From the NCBI RefSeq assembly GCF_003226895.2, contig NZ_PNJG02000002.1:620001-684000 (forward strand): a stretch of 64,000 nt of DNA, in the 5' to 3' direction. Numbering within the stretch: the first letter of the stretch is position 1; every line of letters begins with the position of its first letter. Position numbers and translations under genes: made by a program. The notes under the pieces are model-generated. The model saw only the letters and a program-made list of their open reading frames with translations. It had not been told where the DNA came from and did not search any database. Of this stretch, positions 45,117 to 53,553 are shown one piece after another. The DNA comes from Kocuria tytonis. Its GTDB lineage: Bacteria; Actinomycetota; Actinomycetes; Actinomycetales; Micrococcaceae.

Positions 45117-46048
45117 TGGCTCGTGGGCGCCCCGTGCGTCCGCGGAGCTGCGGCGGGGCCGCGGTCGGTGCCTGGCGCGCCGGCCGCGGCCCCGCGGCGT
45201 CGTCGGCTCCGCTCGAAGACGAACAGCGCGCAGATCACCACGGCCATGCCCACGAGCGTGACGGTGTGGAGGGACTGGCCCCGCACCATGCGGTCCAGCA
45301 CTGCGGTCACGGCGGGGACCAGGAACTGCACGCCGGTCACGGTGACCACGTCCACGCGGCGCACCAGCCAGTACAGCAGCCCGGTGGCCAGGACGCCGAT
45401 CATCGCGCCCAGCCACAGCACGGGGAGCGCGGTGCCCAGGCTGAGGGCAGGAAGTTGCGGGCGCAGGACGAGCGTGGCGAGCAAGAACGCCGGAATGCCC
45501 ATGCTGCACTGCACGGCGATGTTCGCCACCACGCCCACCCTGTGGATCCGGGACTGGGAGATGGTCGCGGCGGGCAGCGTCACGAGCGCCCCGGCCGCGG
45601 CGGCCACACCCCACGGCGTGGAGTCCGTGCCCGTGAACTCGGGGGAGCACGCCAGGGCCAGACCGCCGAGGCCCAGCAGGATGCCCGCCCAGGCCAGGAC
45701 GCCGCGCTGGCCGATGACGACCGCCGTCAGCAGCGGCTGGCACGCCACCACCAGCGACAGCAGTCCGGGGGCGATCCCCGCCGCGATCGAGCCGAAGAAG
45801 AACGCCTGGTACAGCACGTGCATCAGCAGTCCCGTGCCGAGGACGGCCGTCCACTCGCGCGGCGAGCGCGGCAGCGGGGAGCGCACGAGCCGGCACAGCG
45901 CCCACGCGATCCCCGCGGTGACCAGTGCGCGGAGCAGCAGGAACAGTTCCGCGTCCATGTGGCTCAGCCCGATGGCCGTGGCCACCGCGCCGCTGGACCA
46001 CACCAGCAGGAAGGCTCCCAGGGCTGCCGCGTTGCGGGTGCTGGTCAT
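45104..46048 (-). CDS. EamA/DMT-family exporter
   Basis: The 314-residue protein has ten hydrophobic helices in two EamA repeats (FLLVWSSGAVATAIGLSHMDAELFLLLRA; second repeat after about residue 150, with AVPAVTAVLDRMVRG). A basic C-terminal tail follows. The family exports amino acids and other metabolites. It diverges from a LysR gene over a 102-bp spacer, so that regulator probably controls it. Confidence 0.8.
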   Translation of the reverse strand: MTSTRNAAALGAFLLVWSSGAVATAIGLSHMDAELFLLLRALVTAGIAWALCRLVRSPLPRSPREWTAVLGTGLLMHVLYQAFFFGSIAAGIAPGLLSLVVACQPLLTAVVIGQRGVLAWAGILLGLGGLALACSPEFTGTDSTPWGVAAAAGALVTLPAATISQSRIHRVGVVANIAVQCSMGIPAFLLATLVLRPQLPALSLGTALPVLWLGAMIGVLATGLLYWLVRRVDVVTVTGVQFLVPAVTAVLDRMVRGQSLHTVTLVGMAVVICALFVFERSRRRRGAAAGAPGTDRGPAAAPRTHGAPTSHQSL

Positions 46049-46096
46049 GGTGGTGTCCTCCGGGCAGGGTCGCTGGTGCTCACCCCAGCCTCACGC

Positions 46097-46129
46097 GCAC
46101 GGGCGGGCCACGGGAAGACCCACCCGTGC
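46097..46129. promoter_or_regulatory. Inverted repeat in the LysR/EamA divergent promoter
   Basis: The arms GCACGGGCGGG (46097-46107) and CCCACCCGTGC (46119-46129) are complementary at 10 of 11 positions, with an 11-nt spacer. It is a candidate LysR binding site 21 bp before the LysR start. Confidence 0.45.
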
Positions 46130-46150
46130 ACACCGCTACACGCTGAGCGC

Positions 46151-46999
46151 ATGACCCTGGAACTGCGGCACGTGCGGATGTTCGCGGTGCTGGCCGCGGC
46201 GTCGTCGTTGTGGAACGCCGCACGGGAGCTTGGGGTCACCCAGCCCACGGCCTCCCGCATGCTGCGGGAGATCGAGACGGCGGTGGGCGTGTGGCTCGTG
46301 ACGCGCGGGCCGCACGGTGCGGTGCTGACGGCCCGCGGCGAGGCCTTCGCGCAACGGTGCGAGGACGTGCTGCGCGGTTTCGACGCCCTGGTGGACCCCG
46401 GGCGCTGGGAGCCGTGGTCCGTCACGGTGGCCTACGAGTGGGCGGGGTCGGACGCCGCGGTCTCGGGGGCCGTGCGCGCGTGGAGCACCGCCCATCCCGA
46501 CGGCGCGTGCCGCCTCACGCAGCTCGCCGCGCCCGACGTCGCCGTGGCCCGGGGCACCGCGGACGTCGCCGTCGTGCGCGGCCCGGTGTCGGCCCCGGGC
46601 GTGCGGAACCGGGTCCTGCACCGCGAGGAGCGGGCGGTGGTGTTCTCGCGGGACAGCGTGCTGAGCGACGTGCCCCGGGTGGCGCCGGGGGATCTCGCGG
46701 GACTGCACGCGGTGGTGAACCCGCACGGTGGAACCACCACGGCCGAGTGGCTCGCCCACATCGGGCCCGTGGAGGTCGTCCCGGTGCGCGGGGTGGACGA
46801 GTGGATCGTCGCGATCGCCGCAGACCCGCGCCGGTTCGGGATCACCCCGGCATCCACCATGCGGTACTACAACCACCCTGCACTGGTGGTGCGTCCGAGC
46901 GCCGGGTTGGAGCCGGTGCCGGTGCACCTGGTCTGGCGGGACGGCGAGTGTTCCCCGGCGGTCACGGAGTTCGTACGGCTGGTGCAGGAGAACGCGTGA
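46151..46999 (+). CDS. LysR-family transcriptional regulator
   Basis: The 282-residue protein has an N-terminal LysR helix-turn-helix (ELRHVRMFAVLAAASSLWNAARELGVTQPTASRMLREIE, residues 4-43) and a LysR substrate domain. It is Ala/Val/Arg-rich and a little shorter than average. The ATG at 46151 gives the standard N-terminus. Divergent transcription with the EamA exporter is the classic arrangement for control of that gene. Confidence 0.85.
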   Translation: MTLELRHVRMFAVLAAASSLWNAARELGVTQPTASRMLREIETAVGVWLVTRGPHGAVLTARGEAFAQRCEDVLRGFDALVDPGRWEPWSVTVAYEWAGSDAAVSGAVRAWSTAHPDGACRLTQLAAPDVAVARGTADVAVVRGPVSAPGVRNRVLHREERAVVFSRDSVLSDVPRVAPGDLAGLHAVVNPHGGTTTAEWLAHIGPVEVVPVRGVDEWIVAIAADPRRFGITPASTMRYYNHPALVVRPSAGLEPVPVHLVWRDGECSPAVTEFVRLVQENA

Positions 47000-47080
47000 T
47001 GTCACACCCTTCCCGGTGCTCGTCCCCGGTCGTACTGTGGGGGTGAGACCTGCCGGGACAACAGCGCGGAACGGGGAGAG

Positions 47081-47605
47081 ATGAGTGCTCAGGATCTGAT
47101 GGCGGACGCGGTGAAGCGACCGGTGGAGGCGGCCGAGGGCGCGCTCGAGGGCGTCTCGGCGGACACGCTGAACCACATGCCCCAGGGCACCCGCAACTCG
47201 ATGGCGTGGCTCGTGTGGCATGCCGCGCGGCAGCAGGACGCCCAGATCGCCCAGCTGTGCGGGGCGGAGCAGGTGTGGACCGCGGAGGGCTGGTGCAACA
47301 CCTTCGACCTGGACCGCTCGTGCGACGACTTCGGGTTCGGGGACGGCCCCGAGGACGTGGCGCGGGTGCGGGTCTCGGATCCGGGCATGCTGCTCGGGTA
47401 CCTCCGCGCCGTCGCGTGCGCCACAGGAGAGTACCTGCGCGTTCTGGACGACGCCGCGCTCGACGAGGTCATCGACGACTCCTGGGACCCGCCCGTCACG
47501 CGCGGGATGCGCATCGTGTCCACCATCGACGACGCCGCCCAGCACGTCGGGCAGGCCGCGTACGTGCGGGGACTGGTCGAGGACGGCTGGACCGGCCGGT
47601 ACTGA
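47081..47605 (+). CDS. DinB-family protein
   Basis: The 174-residue four-helix DinB fold protein has a metal-site His in MAWLVWHAARQQDAQ and a late His in AAQHVGQAAYVRG, with an early Asp/Glu helix. Actinobacterial relatives are probable mycothiol- or metal-dependent transferases with unknown substrates. A GGGGAGAG site precedes the ATG. Confidence 0.75.
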   Translation: MSAQDLMADAVKRPVEAAEGALEGVSADTLNHMPQGTRNSMAWLVWHAARQQDAQIAQLCGAEQVWTAEGWCNTFDLDRSCDDFGFGDGPEDVARVRVSDPGMLLGYLRAVACATGEYLRVLDDAALDEVIDDSWDPPVTRGMRIVSTIDDAAQHVGQAAYVRGLVEDGWTGRY

Positions 47606-47732
47606 AACTCGGCCCGGTGTCGCATTCATGAAACAACATGAACACCGGGAATTCACCTAGACTGGGTGTACTGACTGTCGGCCCGCGGGCTCACGGCGCC
47701 GAAGTCCACCCCCGGAAGACACGGTCGTACCC

Positions 47733-49577
47733 ATGACACGTTCACGCGCACGCTCCTCCACCGCCAGGAAACCGTCCATGGCCCTGGTGGCCTTCGCGTC
47801 CTTCTCCGTGCTCATGGCGGGGAGCGTGGGCCTGAGCAACGGCACCGAGACCGCGCCCTGGCAGCCCGCCATGGCGCATGATCCTCAGGGGCCGCAGCGC
47901 CCGGCGCCGTCCGGTCACGGCACCGCCGCGGACGACGCCGCACGGCCGGCTCGACCGTCCCTCTTCGCCTCGACACCCGATCACGCAGCCATCGAATCGG
48001 CCAAGGACGCTTCCCTCGTCACCCTGGGCAGGACCGCCTCGAGGGCGGACGGGGACCCCGGCGGACACGGAGCCGCCGGGCACGGAGTGAGCGGTCACGG
48101 AACCGGCGGGCCCGGAACGAGCGGATCGACGGTTTCTCCGGTGACCACGGCGGAGCACGCCCCGCCCATCTTCAAGGGTGAGCTGCCGGTCAACACCCTG
48201 ATCGCTCCCGCGCAGCCCGTGATCGTGCTGAAGGGCGGGGAGTTCGGCTGGCGGACGGCCCCGGACACCGGGCAGCACGAACTCCACAACGGCACGGACA
48301 TCTCCGCGCCGGAGGGCTCGCCCGTGGTGGCCGCACTGGACGGCACCGTGACCGCCATCTTCTGGGACGTGTGGGGCGGCAACCGCGTGGAGGTCTCCCA
48401 TGCCAACGGCATGAAGACCACCTACAACCACATGAGCAAGGTCATGGTGAAGGTGGGGGACTCCCTCAAGGCCTCCGAGCAGCTCGGCGCCGTGGGTCAC
48501 ACGGGCATGCGCGTGACCGGTCCGCACCTGCACTTCGAGACGTGGGTGAAAGGCCAGGTGGTGGACGCCCAGTCCTTCGACTGGAAGTCCGGCGAGGACG
48601 TCATCCCCGCTTCCCGCCCGGCCTATTCCGTGGAGGACAAGGCCGGCACCCAGCAGCCCCCGTTGGCGCCGGGTGCGAAACCGGGCACGGACCTCGGGCC
48701 CGCGCCTGCCAAGGCCCCGGAGAGGGCCCGCGACGAGATCGTGGCGCTGAGCCGGCAGACGGCGCCCGCCAAGGACACGTCGAAAGCGGGCAAGGCGTCC
48801 ACCGGCAAGACCGCGGAGCGCAAGGGCCAGGCCTCGGCATCCGGGAAAGACGCGAAGGGCTCACCGTCCCCGAGCGCTGGCACGAAGCGTCCCGGGGGGT
48901 CTGCGGGCAAGCCGGTGGCCGGCACACCCGGGAAGTCGACGGACAAGAAGCGGAACACCGGGTCCGGAAACGCCGGGGGTGGCAAGGGGACGCCGGGCAC
49001 AGGTTCCGGAACGCCCGGGGGACCCAAGGGCAAGCCTGTGACCACGCCGACCACGCCCCCCGTCAAGGTGCCCGTCACGCAGCCGAATCCCACGCCGTCG
49101 AAGCCCGCGCCCGGCATGCCTGGCCCGGACAAGCCTGTCCCCACGAAGCCCGCGCCCACAAAGCCTGCCCCCACGAAGCCCACGCCCCCTGTGATCGATC
49201 CGGTGACAGCGCCCATCACCGACCTGACGACCATGACTCAGCTCCAGCAGCGCACCCGGGCCACCGTGGGTGCGCACCTGAGCCTGAAGCCCGAGGTCCA
49301 GGGGAAGGCGTACGTCAAGGGCTCACCGCTGAACATGGAGCTGCAGGCCCTGGTGACGCGGTCCGCGGCCCTCAAGCTGTCCCCGACTGACCCTTTCATC
49401 GCTCAGCTGACGAAGGCCCAGCAAGCGGTGGGGGCGGCGTCGGCCAAATCTGGGGACGCGAAGCTCGCGGCCAACGCCAACGCCACCGCCCAGTTGCAGG
49501 AGCTGCAGCGGTTGGTTCTTGCCGCGCCGGCCGTTCCGGGGCCCGCGGTTCCGGGACCGGCGGTGCCGGGAAAATAA
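47733..49577 (+). CDS. Secreted M23 (LytM) endopeptidase with Pro/Lys-rich stalk
   Basis: The 614-residue protein has a basic N-terminus and signal-type hydrophobic segment (residues 16-35). A Gly/His-rich linker leads to an M23 zinc peptidase domain (about 160-280) with ligands His185 and Asp189 (HNGTD) and the HLH pair His265/His267 (PHLHFE). A long Lys/Gly/Pro/Ser linker follows, with PTKPAP-type repeats around residues 460-490. A helical C-terminal domain (about 510-610) is not recognised. It probably cleaves peptidoglycan cross-bridges at the cell surface. Confidence 0.85.
   Translation: MTRSRARSSTARKPSMALVAFASFSVLMAGSVGLSNGTETAPWQPAMAHDPQGPQRPAPSGHGTAADDAARPARPSLFASTPDHAAIESAKDASLVTLGRTASRADGDPGGHGAAGHGVSGHGTGGPGTSGSTVSPVTTAEHAPPIFKGELPVNTLIAPAQPVIVLKGGEFGWRTAPDTGQHELHNGTDISAPEGSPVVAALDGTVTAIFWDVWGGNRVEVSHANGMKTTYNHMSKVMVKVGDSLKASEQLGAVGHTGMRVTGPHLHFETWVKGQVVDAQSFDWKSGEDVIPASRPAYSVEDKAGTQQPPLAPGAKPGTDLGPAPAKAPERARDEIVALSRQTAPAKDTSKAGKASTGKTAERKGQASASGKDAKGSPSPSAGTKRPGGSAGKPVAGTPGKSTDKKRNTGSGNAGGGKGTPGTGSGTPGGPKGKPVTTPTTPPVKVPVTQPNPTPSKPAPGMPGPDKPVPTKPAPTKPAPTKPTPPVIDPVTAPITDLTTMTQLQQRTRATVGAHLSLKPEVQGKAYVKGSPLNMELQALVTRSAALKLSPTDPFIAQLTKAQQAVGAASAKSGDAKLAANANATAQLQELQRLVLAAPAVPGPAVPGPAVPGK
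47931..47945 (+). repeat. Dispersed 15-mer GACGACGCCGCACGG, copy 2
   Basis: An exact copy of the 15-mer at 37178-37192. This one is inside the M23 gene and codes for part of its linker. Confidence 0.5.
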
Positions 49578-49676
49578 CCGCGCTCCCGGAATTCCGCCCC
49601 GGTGGCCGGATCCTGCGGTGCTAGCCTGCCCGAGAGGGACGTCAGCGCGGCATCGGCACCAGGGAAGAGGTCATAC

Positions 49677-50858
49677 GTGCGCAGTATCGTCATCATCGGG
49701 GGCGGCAACGCCGGGTTGAGCTGTGCCGCCCGGGTGCTGCGGCAGCAGCCGCGGGGGTCCGTGCGGGTCACCGTCGTGGAACCGAGCCCCACGCACACCT
49801 ACAGCCCCATGCTGTCGTACGTGGGTTCCGGCATGGCCGGGTTGGCGCAGGTGTGCCGGGCGCAGCGGCGCTACGTGCCCGCCGGCGCCGAGTGGCTGCG
49901 CCGCAGCGTGACGCTCGTCCGCCCCGAGGCGCACACCGTGGTCCTGGACGACGGTTCGGAGCTGGACTACGACGATCTCGTGGTGGCTCCGGGCATCATG
50001 CCGGACCACGAGCAGATCCCCGGTCTGGCGCAGGCCCTGGACACCCCCTGGGCAGCCACGAACTACGACACCCAGCTCGCCCCCAAGACCTGGGACCTGA
50101 TGTCCGGGTTGCGCAGCGGAACGGCCGTTTTCACGGTGCGGTTCCACGACGTCGCGTGCGGCGGTGTGGGGTACAAACCCCTGTTCACGGCGTGCGATTA
50201 CTGGCGCCGCACCGGGGTGCTGCAGGACCTGCGGGTGTACGCGATCGTGGAAGCCCCGGAGTTCTTCCCCGAACCGAAGGTGGCCGGGCACATCGCCCGC
50301 GCCATGCGGCGGTACGGCATCACGGCGATCACGGGTGCCCGGGTCGAGTCCGTGGACCCCGCGGTGCGTGGCATCACGTTCTCCCGCGGTGGCGCGCCGG
50401 AGTCCCTGGCCTACGACGCCCTGCACGTGCTGCCCCCGCACCGGGCACCGGAGTGGATCGCCCGCAGCGGACTGGCCGGCGCGGACCCCATGGGCCGCGT
50501 GGACGTTGACCCCGAGACGCTGCAGCACCGCCGCCACCCCACCGTGTGGTCCCTCGGCGACGCCGCCACCCTGGACACCATGTCCTCGGGCGGGGCCATC
50601 CGCAGCCAGAGCCCCGTGCTGGTGCACAACATCTTCGAACCCGACCCCGCCCGGTTCCAGCGCTACGACGGGTACACCGTGGCGCCCATCACCCTGTCAC
50701 GACGCTCCCTGGTCCTGGCGGAGGTGGACCGGCGGCACTGCCCCGAGCCGTCCTTCGGGATCCGGGACCTCGCGAACCCGCGCCCGTGGACCTTCGCCTT
50801 CGACCGTTTCCTCCAGCCTGTGCTGTACTGGCAAGGCATCCTGCGCGGTCTGATCTGA
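49677..50858 (+). CDS. Sulfide:quinone reductase-like FAD oxidoreductase
   Basis: The 393-residue protein has FAD site IVIIGGGNAGLSCAARVL at the N-terminus and VVAPG at about residue 100. The segment HDVACGGVGYKPLFTACDYW carries two Cys in the region where SQR proteins keep catalytic cysteines. FAD strand PTVWSLGDAATLDTMSSGGAIRSQSPVLVHNI and a C-terminal amphipathic region follow. Sulfide oxidation at the membrane quinone pool is the closest known role. The GTG at 49677 has GGAAGAGG upstream. Confidence 0.75.
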   Translation: MRSIVIIGGGNAGLSCAARVLRQQPRGSVRVTVVEPSPTHTYSPMLSYVGSGMAGLAQVCRAQRRYVPAGAEWLRRSVTLVRPEAHTVVLDDGSELDYDDLVVAPGIMPDHEQIPGLAQALDTPWAATNYDTQLAPKTWDLMSGLRSGTAVFTVRFHDVACGGVGYKPLFTACDYWRRTGVLQDLRVYAIVEAPEFFPEPKVAGHIARAMRRYGITAITGARVESVDPAVRGITFSRGGAPESLAYDALHVLPPHRAPEWIARSGLAGADPMGRVDVDPETLQHRRHPTVWSLGDAATLDTMSSGGAIRSQSPVLVHNIFEPDPARFQRYDGYTVAPITLSRRSLVLAEVDRRHCPEPSFGIRDLANPRPWTFAFDRFLQPVLYWQGILRGLI

Positions 50859-50865
50859 GTGCGGC

Positions 50866-50895
50866 GGGCGCCGGGCCCGCGGTGACCCGGCGCCC
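50866..50895. terminator. Bidirectional terminator between convergent genes
   Basis: A 10-bp perfect stem GGGCGCCGGG/CCCGGCGCCC with a 10-nt loop sits in the 43-bp gap between the SQR-like gene and the P450 gene. Confidence 0.7.
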
Positions 50896-50901
50896 TCGTG
50901 C

Positions 50902-52188
50902 TCAGCGGGTGGAACGCACCCGCACCCCGGTGGCCGGGCGGGTGAGCATGTGGGTCCAGGAGAACGTGAGGTCGTCCTGGTCACTGGGCAGCTGCACCTC
51001 CGGGCGGCACAGGGCCACCACGGCCGCGGACAGTGACGTCACCGCGATCTTCTCCCCGGGGCAGCGGTGCCCGGTGCGCACGTCCGCCCCGCCCTGGGGG
51101 ATGAACGTGGTGATGGCCTCGGCGTCCGCCACGCCCATGAAGCGCTCGGGGTCGAACGTCGCCGCGCGGTCCCAGGACGCGGGGTCGGTGTTGGTGCCCA
51201 GGATGTCCAGGAGGATGCGCTGGCCCTTGTGCACGGGGCAGCCCTGGACCTCGGTGTCCACGGTGGCCTCCGCGGGCAGCACGGGCACGAACGGGTACAC
51301 ACGGCGGACCTCCTGCGCGAAGGCCACGGCCTCGGGCACGTCCAGCAGGGTGCCGCCCTGCGCCCGGGACGCGGCACGGATGCGCTCGATCCACTCGGGG
51401 TGCTCCACCAGTGCGGTGGCCGCGAACGCCGCAAAACGCGCCACGGCCACGTTCGGGCGCGTGAGGTTCTGCAGCTCGATCCCCGCCGTCTTCTCGTCCA
51501 CCAGGGCGCCGTGCTCGTCCACGAGCTCCGCCATGTGGGCCAGCACGGAGTCCTCGGGTGCTGCGACCGCACCGGAGCGCACGTCGCGGATGAGCTTGGC
51601 GAACCGGCGGTCCAGGGCGATGCGGTCCGCCCACGCGACGGCCTGGGTGGCGGGCCGTCCGAAGGTGTCCAGCAGCCGGCTCATGCGGTGGGCCCAGCGG
51701 TCCATCTCCTGCGTGTCCCAGGGGATCCCGGCCCACCGGAAGGACGCACGGCCGAACGCGATGGCGGTGGAGTCGTAGACGTTGTCCCCGCCCTGCCAGC
51801 GCTGCGCCAGAGCCGCCAGCTCCTCGGCGACCAGGGGCTTGTACTCGGCCACGCGCTCGTCCTCGTACGCCATGTCCGCGAGCTGGTTCTTACGGACCCT
51901 GTGGGCCTCACCATCCAGGCCGTGGACCGCGCCGGATCCGAAAAGGGGACCCTTCACGACCTCGGGCATGGCGCCGTCGCGCTGCACGCGGGAGGTGTCG
52001 TAGAACAGCTTGACGCCCTCCTCACCGCGCACCAGGACGGTCTGCTTGCCCAGCAGCGGCATGCGGACCGGGCACCCCGAGTCCGCGGAGACGCCCGCGC
52101 GGCGTCGCACGCGGGAGGCGAAGAGATAGCCGGAGCGGAGCAGGGAGAGTGCCTGCTCGGAACGTGTCTGGGCAACCTTGGAAGTCAT
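50902..52188 (-). CDS. CYP152-family P450 fatty-acid peroxygenase/decarboxylase
   Basis: The 428-residue H2O2-using P450 has heme thiolate Cys376 in GHRCPGEK. The Arg244-Pro245 pair (NLTRPNVAVA) replaces the usual I-helix acid/alcohol pair and anchors the fatty-acid carboxylate. His89 stands in FGSGAVHGLDGEAH, with Phe83 before it. As I recall the family, BS-beta and SP-alpha have Gln at this position and hydroxylate, while OleT from Jeotgalicoccus has His (with Phe) and decarboxylates to 1-alkenes. The start at 52188 gives the normal length; upstream codons are non-family. It lies 34 bp downstream of an MFS gene on the same strand. Confidence 0.9.
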   Translation of the reverse strand: MTSKVAQTRSEQALSLLRSGYLFASRVRRRAGVSADSGCPVRMPLLGKQTVLVRGEEGVKLFYDTSRVQRDGAMPEVVKGPLFGSGAVHGLDGEAHRVRKNQLADMAYEDERVAEYKPLVAEELAALAQRWQGGDNVYDSTAIAFGRASFRWAGIPWDTQEMDRWAHRMSRLLDTFGRPATQAVAWADRIALDRRFAKLIRDVRSGAVAAPEDSVLAHMAELVDEHGALVDEKTAGIELQNLTRPNVAVARFAAFAATALVEHPEWIERIRAASRAQGGTLLDVPEAVAFAQEVRRVYPFVPVLPAEATVDTEVQGCPVHKGQRILLDILGTNTDPASWDRAATFDPERFMGVADAEAITTFIPQGGADVRTGHRCPGEKIAVTSLSAAVVALCRPEVQLPSDQDDLTFSWTHMLTRPATGVRVRSTR

Positions 52189-52222
52189 GCCCTCCAGTAT
52201 GCGCCGGGCGACGCCGCGTGCG

Positions 52223-53446
52223 TCACGGACGGGTGCGCACCCGCAGCGCCCCCGCGAAGAGGAACGCGAGCAGACCCATGAGCGGGAAGACGAGCAGTGC
52301 GGTGCGCAACCCCGCGGCATCGGCGAACAGGCCCACCAGCGGGGGCGAGATCACGAACACGATCCGCATGCACCAGCTCACGAGCGTCAGGCCGGTGCCG
52401 GGCTTGAGCCCGGGCGCACGGTCCGCGGCGGCGTACGCGGTGGGGACCATGGTGGCGCACCCGAACCCGGCGAGCGCGAAGCCGGTCAGTGCGAGCCACG
52501 GGGCGGGCGCCACCGCCACCGCACCGAGACCCACGAAGATCAGAACCCCGCCCAGCCGGGTGACGAGCACCGCCCCCAGGGCGTCGATGAGGCGGTCCCC
52601 CAGGATCCGGCCCACGAACTGCGCACCCACTAGGCTCACGTAGCCCAGCCCCACCAGGCTCACGGGTGCGGAGAGGACGTCCCGGAGGTAGACGGCGGAC
52701 CAGTTGGAGCCCACGTCCTCCACGAGCACCCCGGACACCGCGACCACGGCGATGGGCAGCAGCGCCAGCAGGGCAGGACCCGTTCCGCGAGGCAGCCGGG
52801 GCATGCCAGTGGTGTCCAGGGGGACGTTCTCGGCCTGGGCGGCGGCGTGGGCCTCGTGGTCGTCGGGCACGGCCCAGCGCATGGCCACCACGGCCACGAG
52901 CGAGAAGATCACGGCACTCGTGAGGAAGTGCCACACCAGGGGAATGTGCAGGGCGGCCGCGCCCGTGCCCATCAGGCCGCCGATCACGGCACCCACGCTC
53001 CACAGTGCGTGCATGGAGTTGATCATGGAGGCCCCGGCCAGGCGCTGCACCCGCAGCCCCTGCGCGTTCTGGGCGGTGTCCACCACGGCGTCCAGCATCC
53101 CGGCGATGAAGAGCCCCGTACCGAAGACCGCGAGCACGGGGACGGACCCGGCCACGAACACGGCGCTCGCGAGCAGCACGGAGCCCACGGCCGCGGTCCG
53201 CGCGGTTCCGAAGCGCCGCAGGACGGGAGCGGGGAGCGGTCCGGCCACCACGCCACCGATGGGGAACGCGATCAGCGCGAGCCCGTACAGCGCGTTGGAC
53301 AGCTCGAACATGTCCTTGATCTCGGGCAGCCGGGGCAGCAGGTTCGAGAAGATCGCCCCGTTGGTCAGGAACAGCAGCGACACGGCGATCCGGGCGCGGG
53401 TGACGCGCGCAGGGGCCAGCGCAGCGAGGTCCGGGGAGTGGGTCAC
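52223..53446 (-). CDS. MFS transporter (12 TM)
   Basis: The 407-residue protein has about twelve hydrophobic helices (first: IAVSLLFLTNGAIFSNLLPRLPEIKD; conserved second-half GLGYVSLVGAQFVGRILGDRLIDALG as motif A). It resembles YbjJ/DHA-like sugar or drug transporters. The substrate is unknown. It lies just upstream of the CYP152 gene and is probably co-transcribed with it. Confidence 0.8.
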   Translation of the reverse strand: MTHSPDLAALAPARVTRARIAVSLLFLTNGAIFSNLLPRLPEIKDMFELSNALYGLALIAFPIGGVVAGPLPAPVLRRFGTARTAAVGSVLLASAVFVAGSVPVLAVFGTGLFIAGMLDAVVDTAQNAQGLRVQRLAGASMINSMHALWSVGAVIGGLMGTGAAALHIPLVWHFLTSAVIFSLVAVVAMRWAVPDDHEAHAAAQAENVPLDTTGMPRLPRGTGPALLALLPIAVVAVSGVLVEDVGSNWSAVYLRDVLSAPVSLVGLGYVSLVGAQFVGRILGDRLIDALGAVLVTRLGGVLIFVGLGAVAVAPAPWLALTGFALAGFGCATMVPTAYAAADRAPGLKPGTGLTLVSWCMRIVFVISPPLVGLFADAAGLRTALLVFPLMGLLAFLFAGALRVRTRP

Positions 53447-53483
53447 CCGCCCAGGCTACGGGGCGAGCCGATGGACGGGAAAA

Positions 53484-53518
53484 GCCCCGCGGCCGCCTGG
53501 TCAGCGGTGCCGCGGGGC
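53484..53518 (-). terminator. Hairpin between DUF4097 and MFS genes
   Basis: A 9-bp perfect stem GCCCCGCGG/CCGCGGGGC with a 17-nt loop. It is the distal member of a tandem pair of terminator-like hairpins. Confidence 0.45.
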
Positions 53519-53519
53519 G

Positions 53520-53549
53520 CCCGTCCGGGGCCCGTACGCCCCGGACGGG
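53520..53549 (-). terminator. Terminator of the kinase/regulator/DUF4097 operon
   Basis: A 12-bp perfect stem (53520-53531 with 53538-53549) and a 6-nt loop lie 4 bp past the DUF4097 stop. Confidence 0.75.
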
Positions 53550-53553
53550 TGGT

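Noticed and set aside
49080-49195. Short tandem repeats as a CRISPR or VNTR locus
   Set aside because: The repeats encode the PTKPAP linker of the M23 protein in frame, with no spacer structure.
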